Part shown: positions 41,963-52,390 of the stretch, piece after piece | Position numbering within the stretch: position 1 is the stretch's first letter | How the letters are laid out: the number at the start of each line of letters is the position of its first letter | Translations under genes and position numbers: made by a program | Notes under the pieces: model-generated | What the model was told of the DNA's origin: nothing | The model's input: the letters and a program-made list of their open reading frames with translations, nothing else | Databases searched by the model: none | Source: UBA1189 sp045594245 | GTDB lineage: Bacteria; Bacteroidota; Bacteroidia; Bacteroidales; Bacteroidaceae | NCBI GenBank assembly: GCA_045594245.1 | Contig: JAZNYG010000023.1 | Span: 1 to 64,000 of the forward strand | Reading direction: 5' to 3' | DNA length: 64,000 nucleotides

Positions 41963-42994
41963 TCAGAGCTTGAGTTTCACATGCTTTAGACTCAATGCCT
42001 TCTTTTCAATAAACGACCATGAAACGAGAGCCAAAAGAACTGATAACACCAATGAAGCCAATCCATACTTCCACTCACCCACATACCCCAACTCCACAAA
42101 GACATTGACCACGATCATATGATATAGATACAGACCGTAAGAGATATCCACTCCACAAAGGATTTTACCTAGTTTGGGGATTGTATAAGCCAACGAAATA
42201 GTCAAAAAGGCTAACAAGATATTTGCTCCGAGTACCCCCAGTGAGGTTACCTGATAGGAGGGAAAATCGATCAAGTTGACATATAATCCATATACCAAAA
42301 TCCAGTATACAGCTTTCCCCTCAAAATACTTTCTGACGGAGTTCCAATTGAGATATACCAGAGCACCAATAAAGAAACAATAAAGCCATGGCAGGAAAGA
42401 ATACTTCACAAGTTTCATGACTGTTCCCTCCATGAAAAGTGCATTAACATAGTTGACACCCAATGATAGTACACTCAACACAATCAAACAGACATTCAAC
42501 CGTTTTCTGAAAACATATATGACCAATGGCAACAACAAATAGAATCCGAACTCGACCGGTATTGTCCAAAGGCTTCCGTTAGGACACCCTACACCAAAAT
42601 CTCTTAAAACATCAGGAGTATAGAATTCAAACACTGTTGTCTGCCCAACTATCCAAGCCCATAACTGTGGAAGTTTCAACGTATCTCTGTTGACATATCC
42701 AAACACACACAACACAACAAACAGCAAAAAGAACGCACACCACAAAGCTGGGAATATTCGCAACACACGATTCTTCAAATATTGAACTAAAGACTGATTG
42801 TTGACACAAGAAGCCGTGATAAGGAAACCACTGATTACAAAAAAGACGAAGACACCAGGAAAAGGGAAACTGATGCTTCCTATCGAATACAAGCAAGCAT
42901 CATCCAGTTCCAAATGTTCTGCCGTGTGAATAATTGCCACTTGGAAAGCTGCGACCAACCGTATGAGATCAAAATTATTCTCTCTTGAGATCAT
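41963..42994 (-). CDS. membrane acyltransferase (OafA-like, acyltransferase 3 family)
   Basis: The 343-residue protein has about ten hydrophobic segments and starts NFDLIRLVAAFQVAIIHTAE, the typical acyltransferase-3 N-terminus with the catalytic-type histidine. Other family features are FPFPGVFVFFVISGFLITAS and RVLRIFPALWCAFFL. These enzymes O-acetylate sugars during surface polysaccharide synthesis. It is the last gene of the polysaccharide operon, 13 bp after the bi-domain oxidoreductase gene, so it probably decorates this glycan. Confidence 0.88.
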   Translation of the reverse strand: MISRENNFDLIRLVAAFQVAIIHTAEHLELDDACLYSIGSISFPFPGVFVFFVISGFLITASCVNNQSLVQYLKNRVLRIFPALWCAFFLLFVVLCVFGYVNRDTLKLPQLWAWIVGQTTVFEFYTPDVLRDFGVGCPNGSLWTIPVEFGFYLLLPLVIYVFRKRLNVCLIVLSVLSLGVNYVNALFMEGTVMKLVKYSFLPWLYCFFIGALVYLNWNSVRKYFEGKAVYWILVYGLYVNLIDFPSYQVTSLGVLGANILLAFLTISLAYTIPKLGKILCGVDISYGLYLYHMIVVNVFVELGYVGEWKYGLASLVLSVLLALVSWSFIEKKALSLKHVKLKL

Positions 42995-43007
42995 AGAAAA
43001 TCAACCA

Positions 43008-45128
43008 TCAAACAACTTCTACCCATTGCCCTTTCTTAAGCGACTCTATTGCAGCAAAAGAAGCCAACGTTGTATTGACAATACTATCCATCGGAATGAG
43101 CGCCTCACCACCTTCCAATATACGCTCATTGAGGAGCGCGAATTCATTCTTCTGCCCCTTATCCATAGCCCCTGACATTTTGGTAAAACCCTTAACGCCA
43201 AAACCTTGAAGCTTTCGCCAATTATCGAGCACAAACACACGCTCTTGGGAATACACTTCTAGGCGTTCCTTAGCATACGACTTAGAGCCATTGGCAAAAT
43301 AATTGATCACCGCATTCGCTCCATTCTCGTAACGTAGCAATATGGTTGCATTATCGGTATTTTCTTCGGGATTAATCCCCATGGCATTCATACACACCGC
43401 AACTACTCGACTGCCCGCAATAAAAGAACATAAATCGATGAAATGGCATGCTTCACCAATAATACGTCCACCACCTACCTCAAGGTCGTGTACCCACATA
43501 TCGGCAGGTATAAACCCAGCGTTCATGGTAGCTACGATATTTTTAGGGCCATCGCCTACCAACTGCTTTAGTTTAATTGCAAATGGTGAGAACCTACGAT
43601 TAAAGCCCACTGTCAGGGTTACCCCTTCGGGTGCTGCTTCATACGCCTCCTTAATCTCTATCAATTCCGCCTTATTCAAGCACAGCGGCTTCTCCACAAA
43701 TACACTTTTCCCCGCCCTTAACGCTTCAAGCACCATCTTGGCATGAAGGTTATGGCGAGTAGTCACGATTACCATATCCACTTCCTTATCATCAAGTATC
43801 TCATGATAGTCCGAAGTAGCACACTCAGCACCCACCTTCTTCGCTAACAGCTTTGCATTCAGACCGCCTGCACTGGCTATATACTTAATGGTTGCATTTG
43901 CTTTCTTCAACGCGGGGATAACCGTACTTGAGGTGTAGTTGCCAGCACCAATGATACCAATCTTGCCATTACTGGCCTTAAAGGAAGCACCGTCAATTGA
44001 CACCACGCGTTCTATTTTGCTTTCCTCAGGGAACTTGAGTATGGAGGCTATAGAACCACGCTTGCGCATATCGCCATATATCTCCAAATAGTCTTTCAAT
44101 TCCACTTCCTCCGTAATCAAGGATTTCACATCCAGTCCACCCGATGAGATAGCATGAAGAATCGCTTCAAAATTACGTTTTTCTGTCCATCGCACATAGG
44201 GCAAGGGATAGTCATGCCCTTTGTTCTCATAGTCTTCATCGTAACGTCCTGCACCATAAGAGCATGAAACTTGGAACGACAGTTCTTTCTTATAAAAATC
44301 ATCGCGGCGAAGGTTAAGTCCTACAACACCGACAAGGATGATACGCCCTCGTTTACGACACATTTCACAAGCTTGATGCATCACTTCATCTGTCTTGGCC
44401 GATGCCGTGATAATAACACCATCTGCTCCTATGCTATTTGTTACCTCCTCTACAAACTTTACAGGATTAACTCCCTTTCCTGGATTAATAGCCAACACCC
44501 CTTTCGATGCAGCCATCTCAACCTTTTCCTGATCAAAATCAATACCAACAACCCGACAACCACTAGCCATCAGCAATTGGCAAACCACTAAACCTATCAA
44601 GCCCAATCCAGTAACAACCACAGTTTCCCCCAATTCAGGCTTAAATAGGCGTATACCTTCTAAGCCAATCGACCCTATTACCGTAAAGGCTGCCTCCTCG
44701 TCCGACACATTATCAGGCACCTTTGCCACCAAGTTTTTAGGCACGCACACATATTCTGCATGATTACCGTTTGAGGCAACTCGATCTCCCACTAGAAATT
44801 CCGTCACACCTTTGCCAACAGCTATCACGCGTCCCACGTTACAATATCCCAAAGGAAGTGGTTGTCCTAGTTTATTAAAAACGGCCTCCAGCGTCGGCTG
44901 TATTCCATCAGTCTTCAGTTTATCCAATACCTGCTTCACTTTATCCGGTTGTTGGCGTGCCTTATCTATAAGATTTGCCTTACCAAACTCTACCAACATA
45001 CGTTCAGTGCCAAGCGATACCAATGTCCGGGTAGTTTTAATAAGTACACAACCTGCTTTCACATTAGGCACAGGTACCTCTTCCAAAATGGTTTCACCAG
45101 ACTTTAAGTCCTGTATAATCTGTTTCAT
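43008..45128 (-). CDS. bi-domain oxidoreductase (alcohol dehydrogenase-like plus Gfo/Idh/MocA)
   Basis: The 706-residue cytoplasmic protein joins a zinc-type alcohol dehydrogenase domain (about 1-350; LVSLGTERMLVEFGKANLID, VVVTGLGLIGLVVCQLLMAS) to a Gfo/Idh/MocA oxidoreductase domain (about 385-706; IGIIGAGNYTSSTVIPALKK, FVEKPLCLNKAELIEIKEAY). Both have NAD-binding glycine motifs. This fusion is frequent in exopolysaccharide loci together with heparinase-like genes, as here (45180). It probably makes or modifies a nucleotide-activated or lipid-linked sugar. The reaction is not established. Confidence 0.88.
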   Translation of the reverse strand: MKQIIQDLKSGETILEEVPVPNVKAGCVLIKTTRTLVSLGTERMLVEFGKANLIDKARQQPDKVKQVLDKLKTDGIQPTLEAVFNKLGQPLPLGYCNVGRVIAVGKGVTEFLVGDRVASNGNHAEYVCVPKNLVAKVPDNVSDEEAAFTVIGSIGLEGIRLFKPELGETVVVTGLGLIGLVVCQLLMASGCRVVGIDFDQEKVEMAASKGVLAINPGKGVNPVKFVEEVTNSIGADGVIITASAKTDEVMHQACEMCRKRGRIILVGVVGLNLRRDDFYKKELSFQVSCSYGAGRYDEDYENKGHDYPLPYVRWTEKRNFEAILHAISSGGLDVKSLITEEVELKDYLEIYGDMRKRGSIASILKFPEESKIERVVSIDGASFKASNGKIGIIGAGNYTSSTVIPALKKANATIKYIASAGGLNAKLLAKKVGAECATSDYHEILDDKEVDMVIVTTRHNLHAKMVLEALRAGKSVFVEKPLCLNKAELIEIKEAYEAAPEGVTLTVGFNRRFSPFAIKLKQLVGDGPKNIVATMNAGFIPADMWVHDLEVGGGRIIGEACHFIDLCSFIAGSRVVAVCMNAMGINPEENTDNATILLRYENGANAVINYFANGSKSYAKERLEVYSQERVFVLDNWRKLQGFGVKGFTKMSGAMDKGQKNEFALLNERILEGGEALIPMDSIVNTTLASFAAIESLKKGQWVEVV

Positions 45129-45179
45129 CGGTTATAGCATTTTTGTTATCTATTGCAAAAGTAATAATAAAACTTCACA

Positions 45180-46784
45180 TCACCATTCGAGGCCTTCAAT
45201 TATTGTACGCAACTTGCCTGAGAACGACACCCGTATACATAGAGCCTGCTGCAAGCTATTATATTCCGTTGCTACCTCCGCTTGTTCCAGCTGTAGCGAA
45301 TGTTGCCCTTCAAAAGTCAGCACAGCCCTATCTGTCACCACACGAGAACTTTCCACATCAAGAACTTGCCTATCTGGTGCTAGATGAAAATAGGCTACAG
45401 CTTCACCCGCCCCCAATCCTTCTATACTATCAAATATCTCTATAGATTTCTCCTTACACACAAAGCGTCGTCTGCATAGCGTCTTCTTGTCACAATACCC
45501 ATCATGCCACATTGCATACTCATACGGTCCATCTTTCTCTATCGTCACTTGTGCACGCTGGGCACAACGAAACGCACCCCACACCTTGGAAGAGTTCGCT
45601 CCACCTACCACCACTGCATTATGTGCCCGAGTGGAACGTTCATAATCACGACGCTCACCAGTATTATATGTCGAAGTTCCAGTATCTACAAGCAATGCTG
45701 CACCATTCACCCAAAGCAGAAAAGTAGAGGTATCAGCATGTGCATGTCCTAGATTATAAGAGACCCCAAGAGAAGCCATATCTATAATCGCCTCATAGGA
45801 CGGCTGCATTACATGACGATATCCTGATGGCCCCAATGTACCCTTATTCCACTCTATATGTAGACTCTTAGCATACTCACGTAACGTCTCAGGGGTTAAA
45901 GCGACACCATTGGCCGAGTCATTGAGCAAAGGTAATGTATCATCGGAAACAACGATAGCATCCATCCAGGCTAACATCAACACAGCCTTATCGTGTAATA
46001 GAACTCTCATAGTTTCCACACCCTCAAATAGCGTATCGTCAGCGGAGTACAAGAGATTGTAACAATCGAGTAGGCGCTCCAATATCACGCAATGATACAT
46101 TGGACTCAACTCATAATGTGCACCATCTGCTAAGATCTGCTCCTCCAACTGAGCAGAAATAATCCGTTGTGCTTTTCTCCAAAAAGCCTTATCCTGAAAA
46201 TACAATGCAGCAAAAAGTAGCGAAAAGCCATTCTCCAGATAGTGATTGGCTAATAAATGCCGTTCCGCACGATGACTTAATATAAGATACTGCGAATAAA
46301 GTGCTGTATCTATTTTCTTCAATTGTTCGGAGGTCAATTCCTCATGATGCAACGAAACGAACTTTATCCAGTTAATACCTCGCAACGATATCGGATAAGG
46401 ATCAGCTGCAATCGTATTATCCTCAATACTACCAACAAAGCGTTCTATCCACTTCATTCCCTCAGCTGCATCCATAGAAGGCTGAAGCAAGAAATCCATA
46501 TAGTTCAGATTGTATCTCCACAAATCGCCTTGCGAGCTGTCGTCCCACACCCCATCGAAGTGCAGTGATAGGTTCAAGAAACAAAACATACCGTCCTCAC
46601 GACATGTCGTATATTTCGCGGGGAAGGGCTTGAGCACCATAGGATTTCCTTGCTTATAGTTGGTATAATTGGCCTTACGTGACAGCAAGTGACGTACTTT
46701 GGCACATACCTTATAATAGACCTGAAAAAAGAGTTGCTCTCCCTTCAGATGCCTCAAAGTGTGATAATACAACGATAATGACAT
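45180..46784 (-). CDS. heparinase II/III-like polysaccharide lyase-family protein
   Basis: The 534-residue protein has an alpha-helical N-terminal half (ANHYLENGFSLLFAALYFQD; EQILADGAHYELSPMYHCVI) and a beta-sandwich half with SYNLGHAHADTSTFLLWVNG and RAHNAVVVGGANSS, the heparinase II/III signature. The His of GHAHAD and the Tyr of HYELSP are the expected catalytic or metal residues. No signal peptide is seen, so in this operon it may act in the cytoplasm or be exported another way. Together with the bi-domain oxidoreductase it forms a pair common in exopolysaccharide loci. An epimerase-like or editing role is possible. Confidence 0.82.
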   Translation of the reverse strand: MSLSLYYHTLRHLKGEQLFFQVYYKVCAKVRHLLSRKANYTNYKQGNPMVLKPFPAKYTTCREDGMFCFLNLSLHFDGVWDDSSQGDLWRYNLNYMDFLLQPSMDAAEGMKWIERFVGSIEDNTIAADPYPISLRGINWIKFVSLHHEELTSEQLKKIDTALYSQYLILSHRAERHLLANHYLENGFSLLFAALYFQDKAFWRKAQRIISAQLEEQILADGAHYELSPMYHCVILERLLDCYNLLYSADDTLFEGVETMRVLLHDKAVLMLAWMDAIVVSDDTLPLLNDSANGVALTPETLREYAKSLHIEWNKGTLGPSGYRHVMQPSYEAIIDMASLGVSYNLGHAHADTSTFLLWVNGAALLVDTGTSTYNTGERRDYERSTRAHNAVVVGGANSSKVWGAFRCAQRAQVTIEKDGPYEYAMWHDGYCDKKTLCRRRFVCKEKSIEIFDSIEGLGAGEAVAYFHLAPDRQVLDVESSRVVTDRAVLTFEGQHSLQLEQAEVATEYNSLQQALCIRVSFSGKLRTIIEGLEW

Positions 46785-46797
46785 GACTACACCCCAC

Positions 46798-47829
46798 TTA
46801 TGCTAACGACGAATATATTCGCATCACCTCATTCTCTACACATATCTCCGGTACATAGGACACTCGTTTTCTTTCGAGCAATAGCAGATACACTTTTTCA
46901 AACAAATCATCAGCATCCCCTGTCTTGTACAACACTGTTTCTTGGGGACGAGTACACACATCGCTGGCTACCACTGGAGTGCCAAACTGCAAAGCTTCCT
47001 TTACCGACACACCTTCCATATCCGACATCGTAGCACGCACAAAGAGATCTGTATGTGCCCATACTTCAAATCCGTTGACAGGAGCGTTCACCACAAAACA
47101 GAAATGCTCCGATAGTCCTAGTTCACCAATCCACGCCACACACTTGTCATAGTAGTCATGATCAAATATATCGGCGATACAGAATACCAGCCCCACATCA
47201 AGTCCTTTTTCATTGACCAACCGATCCATCAGCTTTATCAGCTGATCAATACCATACAAATCACCAAAGACATTCTTGATTACCCGATGAGCGTTGGACG
47301 AAATTGAATACTCATGTTTACTAATAAATTCTTCAACATCATTCGTCACCCCCTTCATCTCACTCTCCTCAGGAGCCATATAGGTAGGTAACAGCACGAT
47401 TTTGTCTTTATCGACATCATATTTTTCACAGAGCAGTGCAGTATAGGTGGGGTCATTGAATATAACATACTTTACTCGGCGAAACAACCGGTTCACCACC
47501 CAACGCTTCCACCCGTCAAGCAATACGATACGGCGATTGTGAAGCGTCAGCACGATAAGATGCCGCCACCCAAACAGATAGAGCAACAACAGCAAATAAA
47601 AGTTAGTAAACTGAGCATGGATGAGTTTCTTGGGTACAAACAGCAATTTCAGAAACTCTAACATTCGGTTCTTGACGCAAATTACACAGTCGCTCTCATA
47701 CCCCGATTGGGCAAAGTCGCGCATGACGACACTCTCATCCATCGCATGCAATTTCTCCACCAAGCGTTTGCAATATATAGATATTCCCCCTATAGGTGGA
47801 GGATAAAAACCCCAAATTTCCTTCTTCAT
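46798..47829 (-). CDS. glycosyltransferase, GT4-like
   Basis: The 343-residue protein has a GT-B architecture. The N-terminal half starts IWGFYPPPIGGISIYCKRLV, with the glycine-rich acceptor loop. The C-terminal half contains ATMSDMEGVSVKEALQFGTP and VVASDVCTRPQETV, the E-x7-E nucleotide-sugar site of GT4 enzymes. It transfers an unknown sugar onto the growing lipid-linked repeat unit. The gene overlaps the upstream GT2 gene by 4 bp (ATGA-type), a sign of translational coupling. Confidence 0.88.
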   Translation of the reverse strand: MKKEIWGFYPPPIGGISIYCKRLVEKLHAMDESVVMRDFAQSGYESDCVICVKNRMLEFLKLLFVPKKLIHAQFTNFYLLLLLYLFGWRHLIVLTLHNRRIVLLDGWKRWVVNRLFRRVKYVIFNDPTYTALLCEKYDVDKDKIVLLPTYMAPEESEMKGVTNDVEEFISKHEYSISSNAHRVIKNVFGDLYGIDQLIKLMDRLVNEKGLDVGLVFCIADIFDHDYYDKCVAWIGELGLSEHFCFVVNAPVNGFEVWAHTDLFVRATMSDMEGVSVKEALQFGTPVVASDVCTRPQETVLYKTGDADDLFEKVYLLLLERKRVSYVPEICVENEVMRIYSSLA

Positions 47830-48770
47830 GACCTTGTAAAATATGTCTTATTAATAACCAATGCTTCAAAGTCATCCTTGCTCACCCCATTTTTCTTCTT
47901 CGCATCATTCCACAAGTGTTTCATCAAGCCTACAGCACCCACCATCGAATGAGAACACTTATAGAAATGTTTCATACAGAAGGGGATATTGACCAATGCC
48001 CACAAATAATAAAAGGTTCTCGACTTATGAAGATGCACATCCACAAAACGGTTCAAATAATGCAGATATACTTTTCCTGCTCCATCCATTTTATCACCTG
48101 ATGCTCCCACCTTATGATATATTAACGAATCAAGTACACAAGCCATCGGCACTCCCTCCTCCTTCATTCGCAAAGAGAACTCAAAATCCTCCTCTCCGAA
48201 AAAGAAACATTCGGTAAGCAAATGCCCCTGCTCATCCAGTAACTCTGGATAGCAAAACAATGCACAGCCCGTCACAAATGAGATTGGAATATACTCTATA
48301 TCTCTGACTACGGAATCTGGTTTACCTGCATAATAGTACTGTCTGAAGCCGAGCTGCAGTTTACCCCCACAGTTCCAAATCTTCTGCTTATCATAATAGT
48401 AATTTATCTTCGGAGTCAGCACCCTATACTCCGGATACTTCTCCGAAAAAGTTTGGAGTCGAACCAAGAAGTCTGGCCTCACCTCCGTATCGTTATTCAA
48501 GAGGAGATAACTGTCAGGATTGTCCTTTCTAGCGACCTCCAACCCTTTGTTATTTCCGCGAGCAAAACCATAGTTTTCTCCGAGGGGAAGCAAACGAACA
48601 TTTCTATCCTCATGTACGGTCATCCATTCCGCAATCCGCTGCAACGAGTCATCTGTAGAGCCATTATCTACCACATATACGATAAACTCACCTTCCGCTT
48701 TGGCCAAAGAATCCAAACAAGCCAATGTATCATTAGCACCATTCCAATTGAGTATAATAATCGCTGTCAT
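47826..48770 (-). CDS. glycosyltransferase, GT2 family
   Basis: The 314-residue protein has the GT-A features of family 2: ILNWNGANDTLACLDSL at the N-terminus, VVDNGSTDDSLQ, and the acidic metal motif LLLNNDTEVRPDF. The later FFFGEEDFEFSLRMKEEGV supplies the ED acceptor/catalytic motif. It resembles rhamnosyl-transferase-like GT2 enzymes of O-antigen and capsule loci. Its start overlaps the flippase stop by 4 bp and its end overlaps the GT4 start by 4 bp, so the three genes are translationally coupled. Confidence 0.9.
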   Translation of the reverse strand: MTAIIILNWNGANDTLACLDSLAKAEGEFIVYVVDNGSTDDSLQRIAEWMTVHEDRNVRLLPLGENYGFARGNNKGLEVARKDNPDSYLLLNNDTEVRPDFLVRLQTFSEKYPEYRVLTPKINYYYDKQKIWNCGGKLQLGFRQYYYAGKPDSVVRDIEYIPISFVTGCALFCYPELLDEQGHLLTECFFFGEEDFEFSLRMKEEGVPMACVLDSLIYHKVGASGDKMDGAGKVYLHYLNRFVDVHLHKSRTFYYLWALVNIPFCMKHFYKCSHSMVGAVGLMKHLWNDAKKKNGVSKDDFEALVINKTYFTRS

Positions 48771-50035
48771 ACACGTTTATTTATACGATATAGACTAAGT
48801 AGACACAATATACACAACAGTACTTCAGACAACGACATGGCCCATGCGGCTGCATTGCCCCCACAGCGCGGAGTCATCATTAGCATAAACACGACACTGA
48901 ACACTCCCGTCACAATCACTGATTGAAAGAAATAGCGCTGCCCGTCCATATTAATGAGCCCGACAATACCCACCAAATAGTTGATTTCCCCAAACAGTAT
49001 CACTAGAGTCATTATACGAATGAGAGGTACACAAGCGGCGAATTCTTTTCCACAAAGAATATCCGAGATGAGAGGCGCAAAGGCAAACACACCTATGGCC
49101 ACCAACAACACAACACCCGTAAATGGAAGTGATATCCTGCGCAATAAGCGCATATTCTCCCCCACCGGTTTGCCCTTGAAACGCTGGCTTAAGTGCGGGA
49201 ACAAGGCTTGAGCTGCAGGAGAGATAATCGACTGAAATCCCTTGACGACTTTCTCAGCCGCAGAGTACAGTCCCACGATATCATCAGTCACAAATTGCTT
49301 GAGAATAATCACATTGGCATTACGATATAAGTTCATACCAAACGTAGATCCAAACACCGCACTTCCCTCCTTCAGTTGCATGCGAATATCACTCCACGTT
49401 GCCCAGTGCAAACGCAAGTGAAACTGCCTATACACAAGGATCACACTGAGTAATCCTGCTAGTAAATATCCACAGGAGTTGAGCAGAATGAGCAATTGAT
49501 AATCCTCACTTTCCTGCACTACAACAAAAATCAGTATCGTAAACAGAATTTTCGACGAGGCATTCACAATGGTCATATATTTCATCTCCTCCATCCCTTG
49601 AAAGAGCCAAACTGGAGTCAGTACATCACCAACTACCATTCCCAGTCCATAGACAAACATCCAAGCTCCCTCCTCACTCTTGAATACATACTTACCACAC
49701 AGCAGCAAGACGACCGAGAGGAATGCCGCAATCAAAACCTTGCTTGCTGTTACCGCATTGTATATGCGCAACACTGACTCTACATCATCCCTACATTGCG
49801 AAATCTGTTTCGTTGCCGAAAAATTAAACCCATACGTACTGAATAGGATTACATACTGCACGATAACGTAAATATACGAGTAGGCACCGTAATTGGCCTT
49901 CCCAACGACATTCAGTATGTAGGGCAATGTCACCAATGGCAACAGTACATTCAATCCATTCAAGATGGACAACGAGAAGAAGTTCTCCACTATCTGTTTA
50001 TAGCGATGCAGTTTCATGCTCATAGTTACAATCAA
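48767..50035 (-). CDS. wzx: oligosaccharide flippase (Wzx family)
   Basis: The 422-residue inner-membrane protein has 12-14 hydrophobic segments and the polysaccharide-synthesis flippase N-terminus (LNGLNVLLPLVTLPYILNVV, GKANYGAYSYIYVIVQYVIL). It would flip the lipid-linked repeat unit to the periplasm. Starts at 50035, 50023 and 50017 are close together. The last (MKLHRYKQIV) best matches the family. The gene overlaps the polymerase gene end by about 38 bp if the first ATG is used. Confidence 0.9.
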   Translation of the reverse strand: MIVTMSMKLHRYKQIVENFFSLSILNGLNVLLPLVTLPYILNVVGKANYGAYSYIYVIVQYVILFSTYGFNFSATKQISQCRDDVESVLRIYNAVTASKVLIAAFLSVVLLLCGKYVFKSEEGAWMFVYGLGMVVGDVLTPVWLFQGMEEMKYMTIVNASSKILFTILIFVVVQESEDYQLLILLNSCGYLLAGLLSVILVYRQFHLRLHWATWSDIRMQLKEGSAVFGSTFGMNLYRNANVIILKQFVTDDIVGLYSAAEKVVKGFQSIISPAAQALFPHLSQRFKGKPVGENMRLLRRISLPFTGVVLLVAIGVFAFAPLISDILCGKEFAACVPLIRIMTLVILFGEINYLVGIVGLINMDGQRYFFQSVIVTGVFSVVFMLMMTPRCGGNAAAWAMSLSEVLLCILCLLSLYRINKRV

Positions 50036-51266
50036 TCACCTCTCTACCATGCAGAACCCAATCAGCCAACCACAGTAGTGCCACTATAACGGGTAATTCA
50101 AATACCACCAAATGGAAATAATAAAACTCAAACCATCCCATAGCCAATAATCCACATTCAAAGAAGTAGATTACATACATATATATATTGTTCCACTTTA
50201 TGGTAGCTAACTTCAAGAAATACATCATCGTACTTGACAGCAATATATACCACACAAACTGAAGTCCACTTGTATAGATATAGAGTGTACCAAAGAAGGT
50301 ACGCACATTCGTGATATTGATACCTGTATGGTAATAATAAGGATTGATTGGACTGACCAGTTCATCCTTACCGGTTATTGCATTGATAAGATTAATAATA
50401 GGTGCCCATATCGTTTCAAAATCACCTGCATCAGGAAAACCGAGTTGCATATCCACACTCAGCCCCATGGTACCGCTGGTAAGATAGTGTATGAAGTGTT
50501 CAAACACATAAGTAAGCATATCCGTTGTTACCTCCTCCTTTTCTGCTGCAATCATCGGCAACACCAAATAGGCAAACATAAACACTCCGAGTCCTCCTAA
50601 CAATAAGTACAGGACGAATGAGAGTTTTAATTTAGTTTTACCAGAATAAAGCCGCAAAGCCAACCCCGCCACACATGGGATAATCATCCAACCCTTTACA
50701 TTATACAGTACTCCTACGAAAAGGAAAATAACAATCACCAACCACAGCCACCTATTCTCACGGCCGACATAATAGATGGCAGCTATCAGCAAAGGAAGCG
50801 TTAAAATGCGAAGATGCCCCCACATTCCCTGTCCGGCAAACTCCAGTCCAAAATCATCAGAACCTATATAATGTTGGCTAGCACCTGTGTAAGTATATAT
50901 CCTATACAAAAAAAGTACACAAAGCGCCAGAGCTATCCACACAAGCAATTTCGGCATACTCAGTTCCCTTACAGCTGCATTCAGAGGGTACCCTACACGT
51001 TGCATAAGTACGCCCAGAACAAAACTAGGAATAGCAAATATAGGGAGCCCCACTATCCACAACATAAGGCTAGGATAATAGAAGTTCACAAAGCCCAATT
51101 GGCCAGACGCACCAATCGTGAGGGCCACAATCAGCATGAAGGGTAATATAAGAAATGTCAGTGGAGTATAGATGGTCTTCCAGGTCTTTATCTCCAAATA
51201 CAGCAACACACAGACCTCCACACAGAGACATAACACAAAGAGGAAATCCGTGAATGCGCCCATCAT
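49998..51266 (-). CDS. wzy: O-antigen/capsule polymerase-like membrane protein (Wzy)
   Basis: The 422-residue protein has about 11-12 hydrophobic segments and a large extracytoplasmic loop in the second half (about 255-330, including LSVDMQLGFPDAGDFETIWA and PINPYYYHTGINITNVRTFF), the topology of Wzy polymerases. Sequence conservation in this family is low, so the call rests on topology and position between Wzz and Wzx. It would link repeat units in the periplasm. Confidence 0.8.
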   Translation of the reverse strand: MMGAFTDFLFVLCLCVEVCVLLYLEIKTWKTIYTPLTFLILPFMLIVALTIGASGQLGFVNFYYPSLMLWIVGLPIFAIPSFVLGVLMQRVGYPLNAAVRELSMPKLLVWIALALCVLFLYRIYTYTGASQHYIGSDDFGLEFAGQGMWGHLRILTLPLLIAAIYYVGRENRWLWLVIVIFLFVGVLYNVKGWMIIPCVAGLALRLYSGKTKLKLSFVLYLLLGGLGVFMFAYLVLPMIAAEKEEVTTDMLTYVFEHFIHYLTSGTMGLSVDMQLGFPDAGDFETIWAPIINLINAITGKDELVSPINPYYYHTGINITNVRTFFGTLYIYTSGLQFVWYILLSSTMMYFLKLATIKWNNIYMYVIYFFECGLLAMGWFEFYYFHLVVFELPVIVALLWLADWVLHGREVIDCNYEHETASL

Positions 51267-51286
51267 TTAAACTTATACATCAATAG

Positions 51287-52390
51287 TTATTTACCTATAC
51301 TGACAATCCGATCTTTCACGATATACCATGCTGCCGTACCGAAGAAAGCCAGGAACACATACAGCAATCCCATCATCATCTTCTTGGGCGAGGTGGCCTT
51401 GACAGGAACAACAGCCGGCTGCATCACAACACATACAGGGGTACTCTCAGCTACCTTTGCCCTTGCCATCTCTAGCTGTTGAGCTATCTGGTTATATACA
51501 TTGAAAGCCAAGTCTTGTTCGTTAGATAAGCGATCCTGCTCTATCTGATACTGCATCTTCACCACACCCTGATGCTGGTCGGCATAGGTTGCATAGGCCT
51601 GTTGGGCCTTATAATACTTCTCCTGTGCCTCGCTATACAACTGCTCCGTATATGCCAAGTCCTTACGCGCCTTAGCCGAACGATATTTTCCGATATATGC
51701 CTGTAAATTCTCCGATACTACCGTTGCGACATACGAAGCAATCTTTGGGTCCTGCATCGTCACACTCAATGTTATCACAAAGTTACCCTTGTCAACACTC
51801 ACCGAAATTAATTCATCTAGTGACCTGAGTGTCAGGTACTGTCGTCGCGTAAGAGACATCTCCGTAGCATCAAGTGGAACAATCTCCTCCTTTTTCTCAC
51901 TTCCAACAAGCCGTTTCACCCACTTTATAGGTGCAGTAATCAGCCGGCTCCACCATGGTTCTCGTTGATGATTCACTAAATAGTCATACAACGAAGTCTT
52001 CAACTCACCATTCTTGGTTTCCACCTGCAGATTCATCACGTCGCAGAGAAAGGGTGTCGACGACACTATCTGCGGATACAGTTCGGGATACAGTGCATCC
52101 TCACTTCCCGACAGCCCCCCCAAGTTAAATCCAGCCATCGAAGCCAGCGCTCCCAATCCACCCGACACGCTCGCACCAGATGAAAACTCAGGAGCCATCA
52201 CTACCGTTGATGTATACTGTTTAGGAATACTGAATGCCACGATAATAGCCAGCACTCCACCTATGAAGCAGTTAATGAAGATGCGCTTACGCTTGTTCCA
52301 CAATAGAAGCACAAGGCCCACAATATCTATTTCCTTACGTTCTTTCGTATTCTGCTCTTCCATACCATTCAAGCTATTATCTGAACACAT
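51287..52390 (-). CDS. wzz: polysaccharide chain-length determinant (Wzz/PCP family)
   Basis: The 367-residue inner-membrane protein has two membrane segments (about 37-55 and 340-357) around a large coiled-coil periplasmic domain (ARKDLAYTEQLYSEAQEKYY, KAQQAYATYADQHQG). The segment PAVVPVKATSPKKMMMG before the second membrane helix is the Pro-rich Wzz motif. There is no cytoplasmic tyrosine-kinase domain. The ATG at 52363 (MEEQNTKERKEID) is a better start than 52390, which would overlap wza by 14 bp. Confidence 0.88.
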   Translation of the reverse strand: MCSDNSLNGMEEQNTKERKEIDIVGLVLLLWNKRKRIFINCFIGGVLAIIVAFSIPKQYTSTVVMAPEFSSGASVSGGLGALASMAGFNLGGLSGSEDALYPELYPQIVSSTPFLCDVMNLQVETKNGELKTSLYDYLVNHQREPWWSRLITAPIKWVKRLVGSEKKEEIVPLDATEMSLTRRQYLTLRSLDELISVSVDKGNFVITLSVTMQDPKIASYVATVVSENLQAYIGKYRSAKARKDLAYTEQLYSEAQEKYYKAQQAYATYADQHQGVVKMQYQIEQDRLSNEQDLAFNVYNQIAQQLEMARAKVAESTPVCVVMQPAVVPVKATSPKKMMMGLLYVFLAFFGTAAWYIVKDRIVSIGK

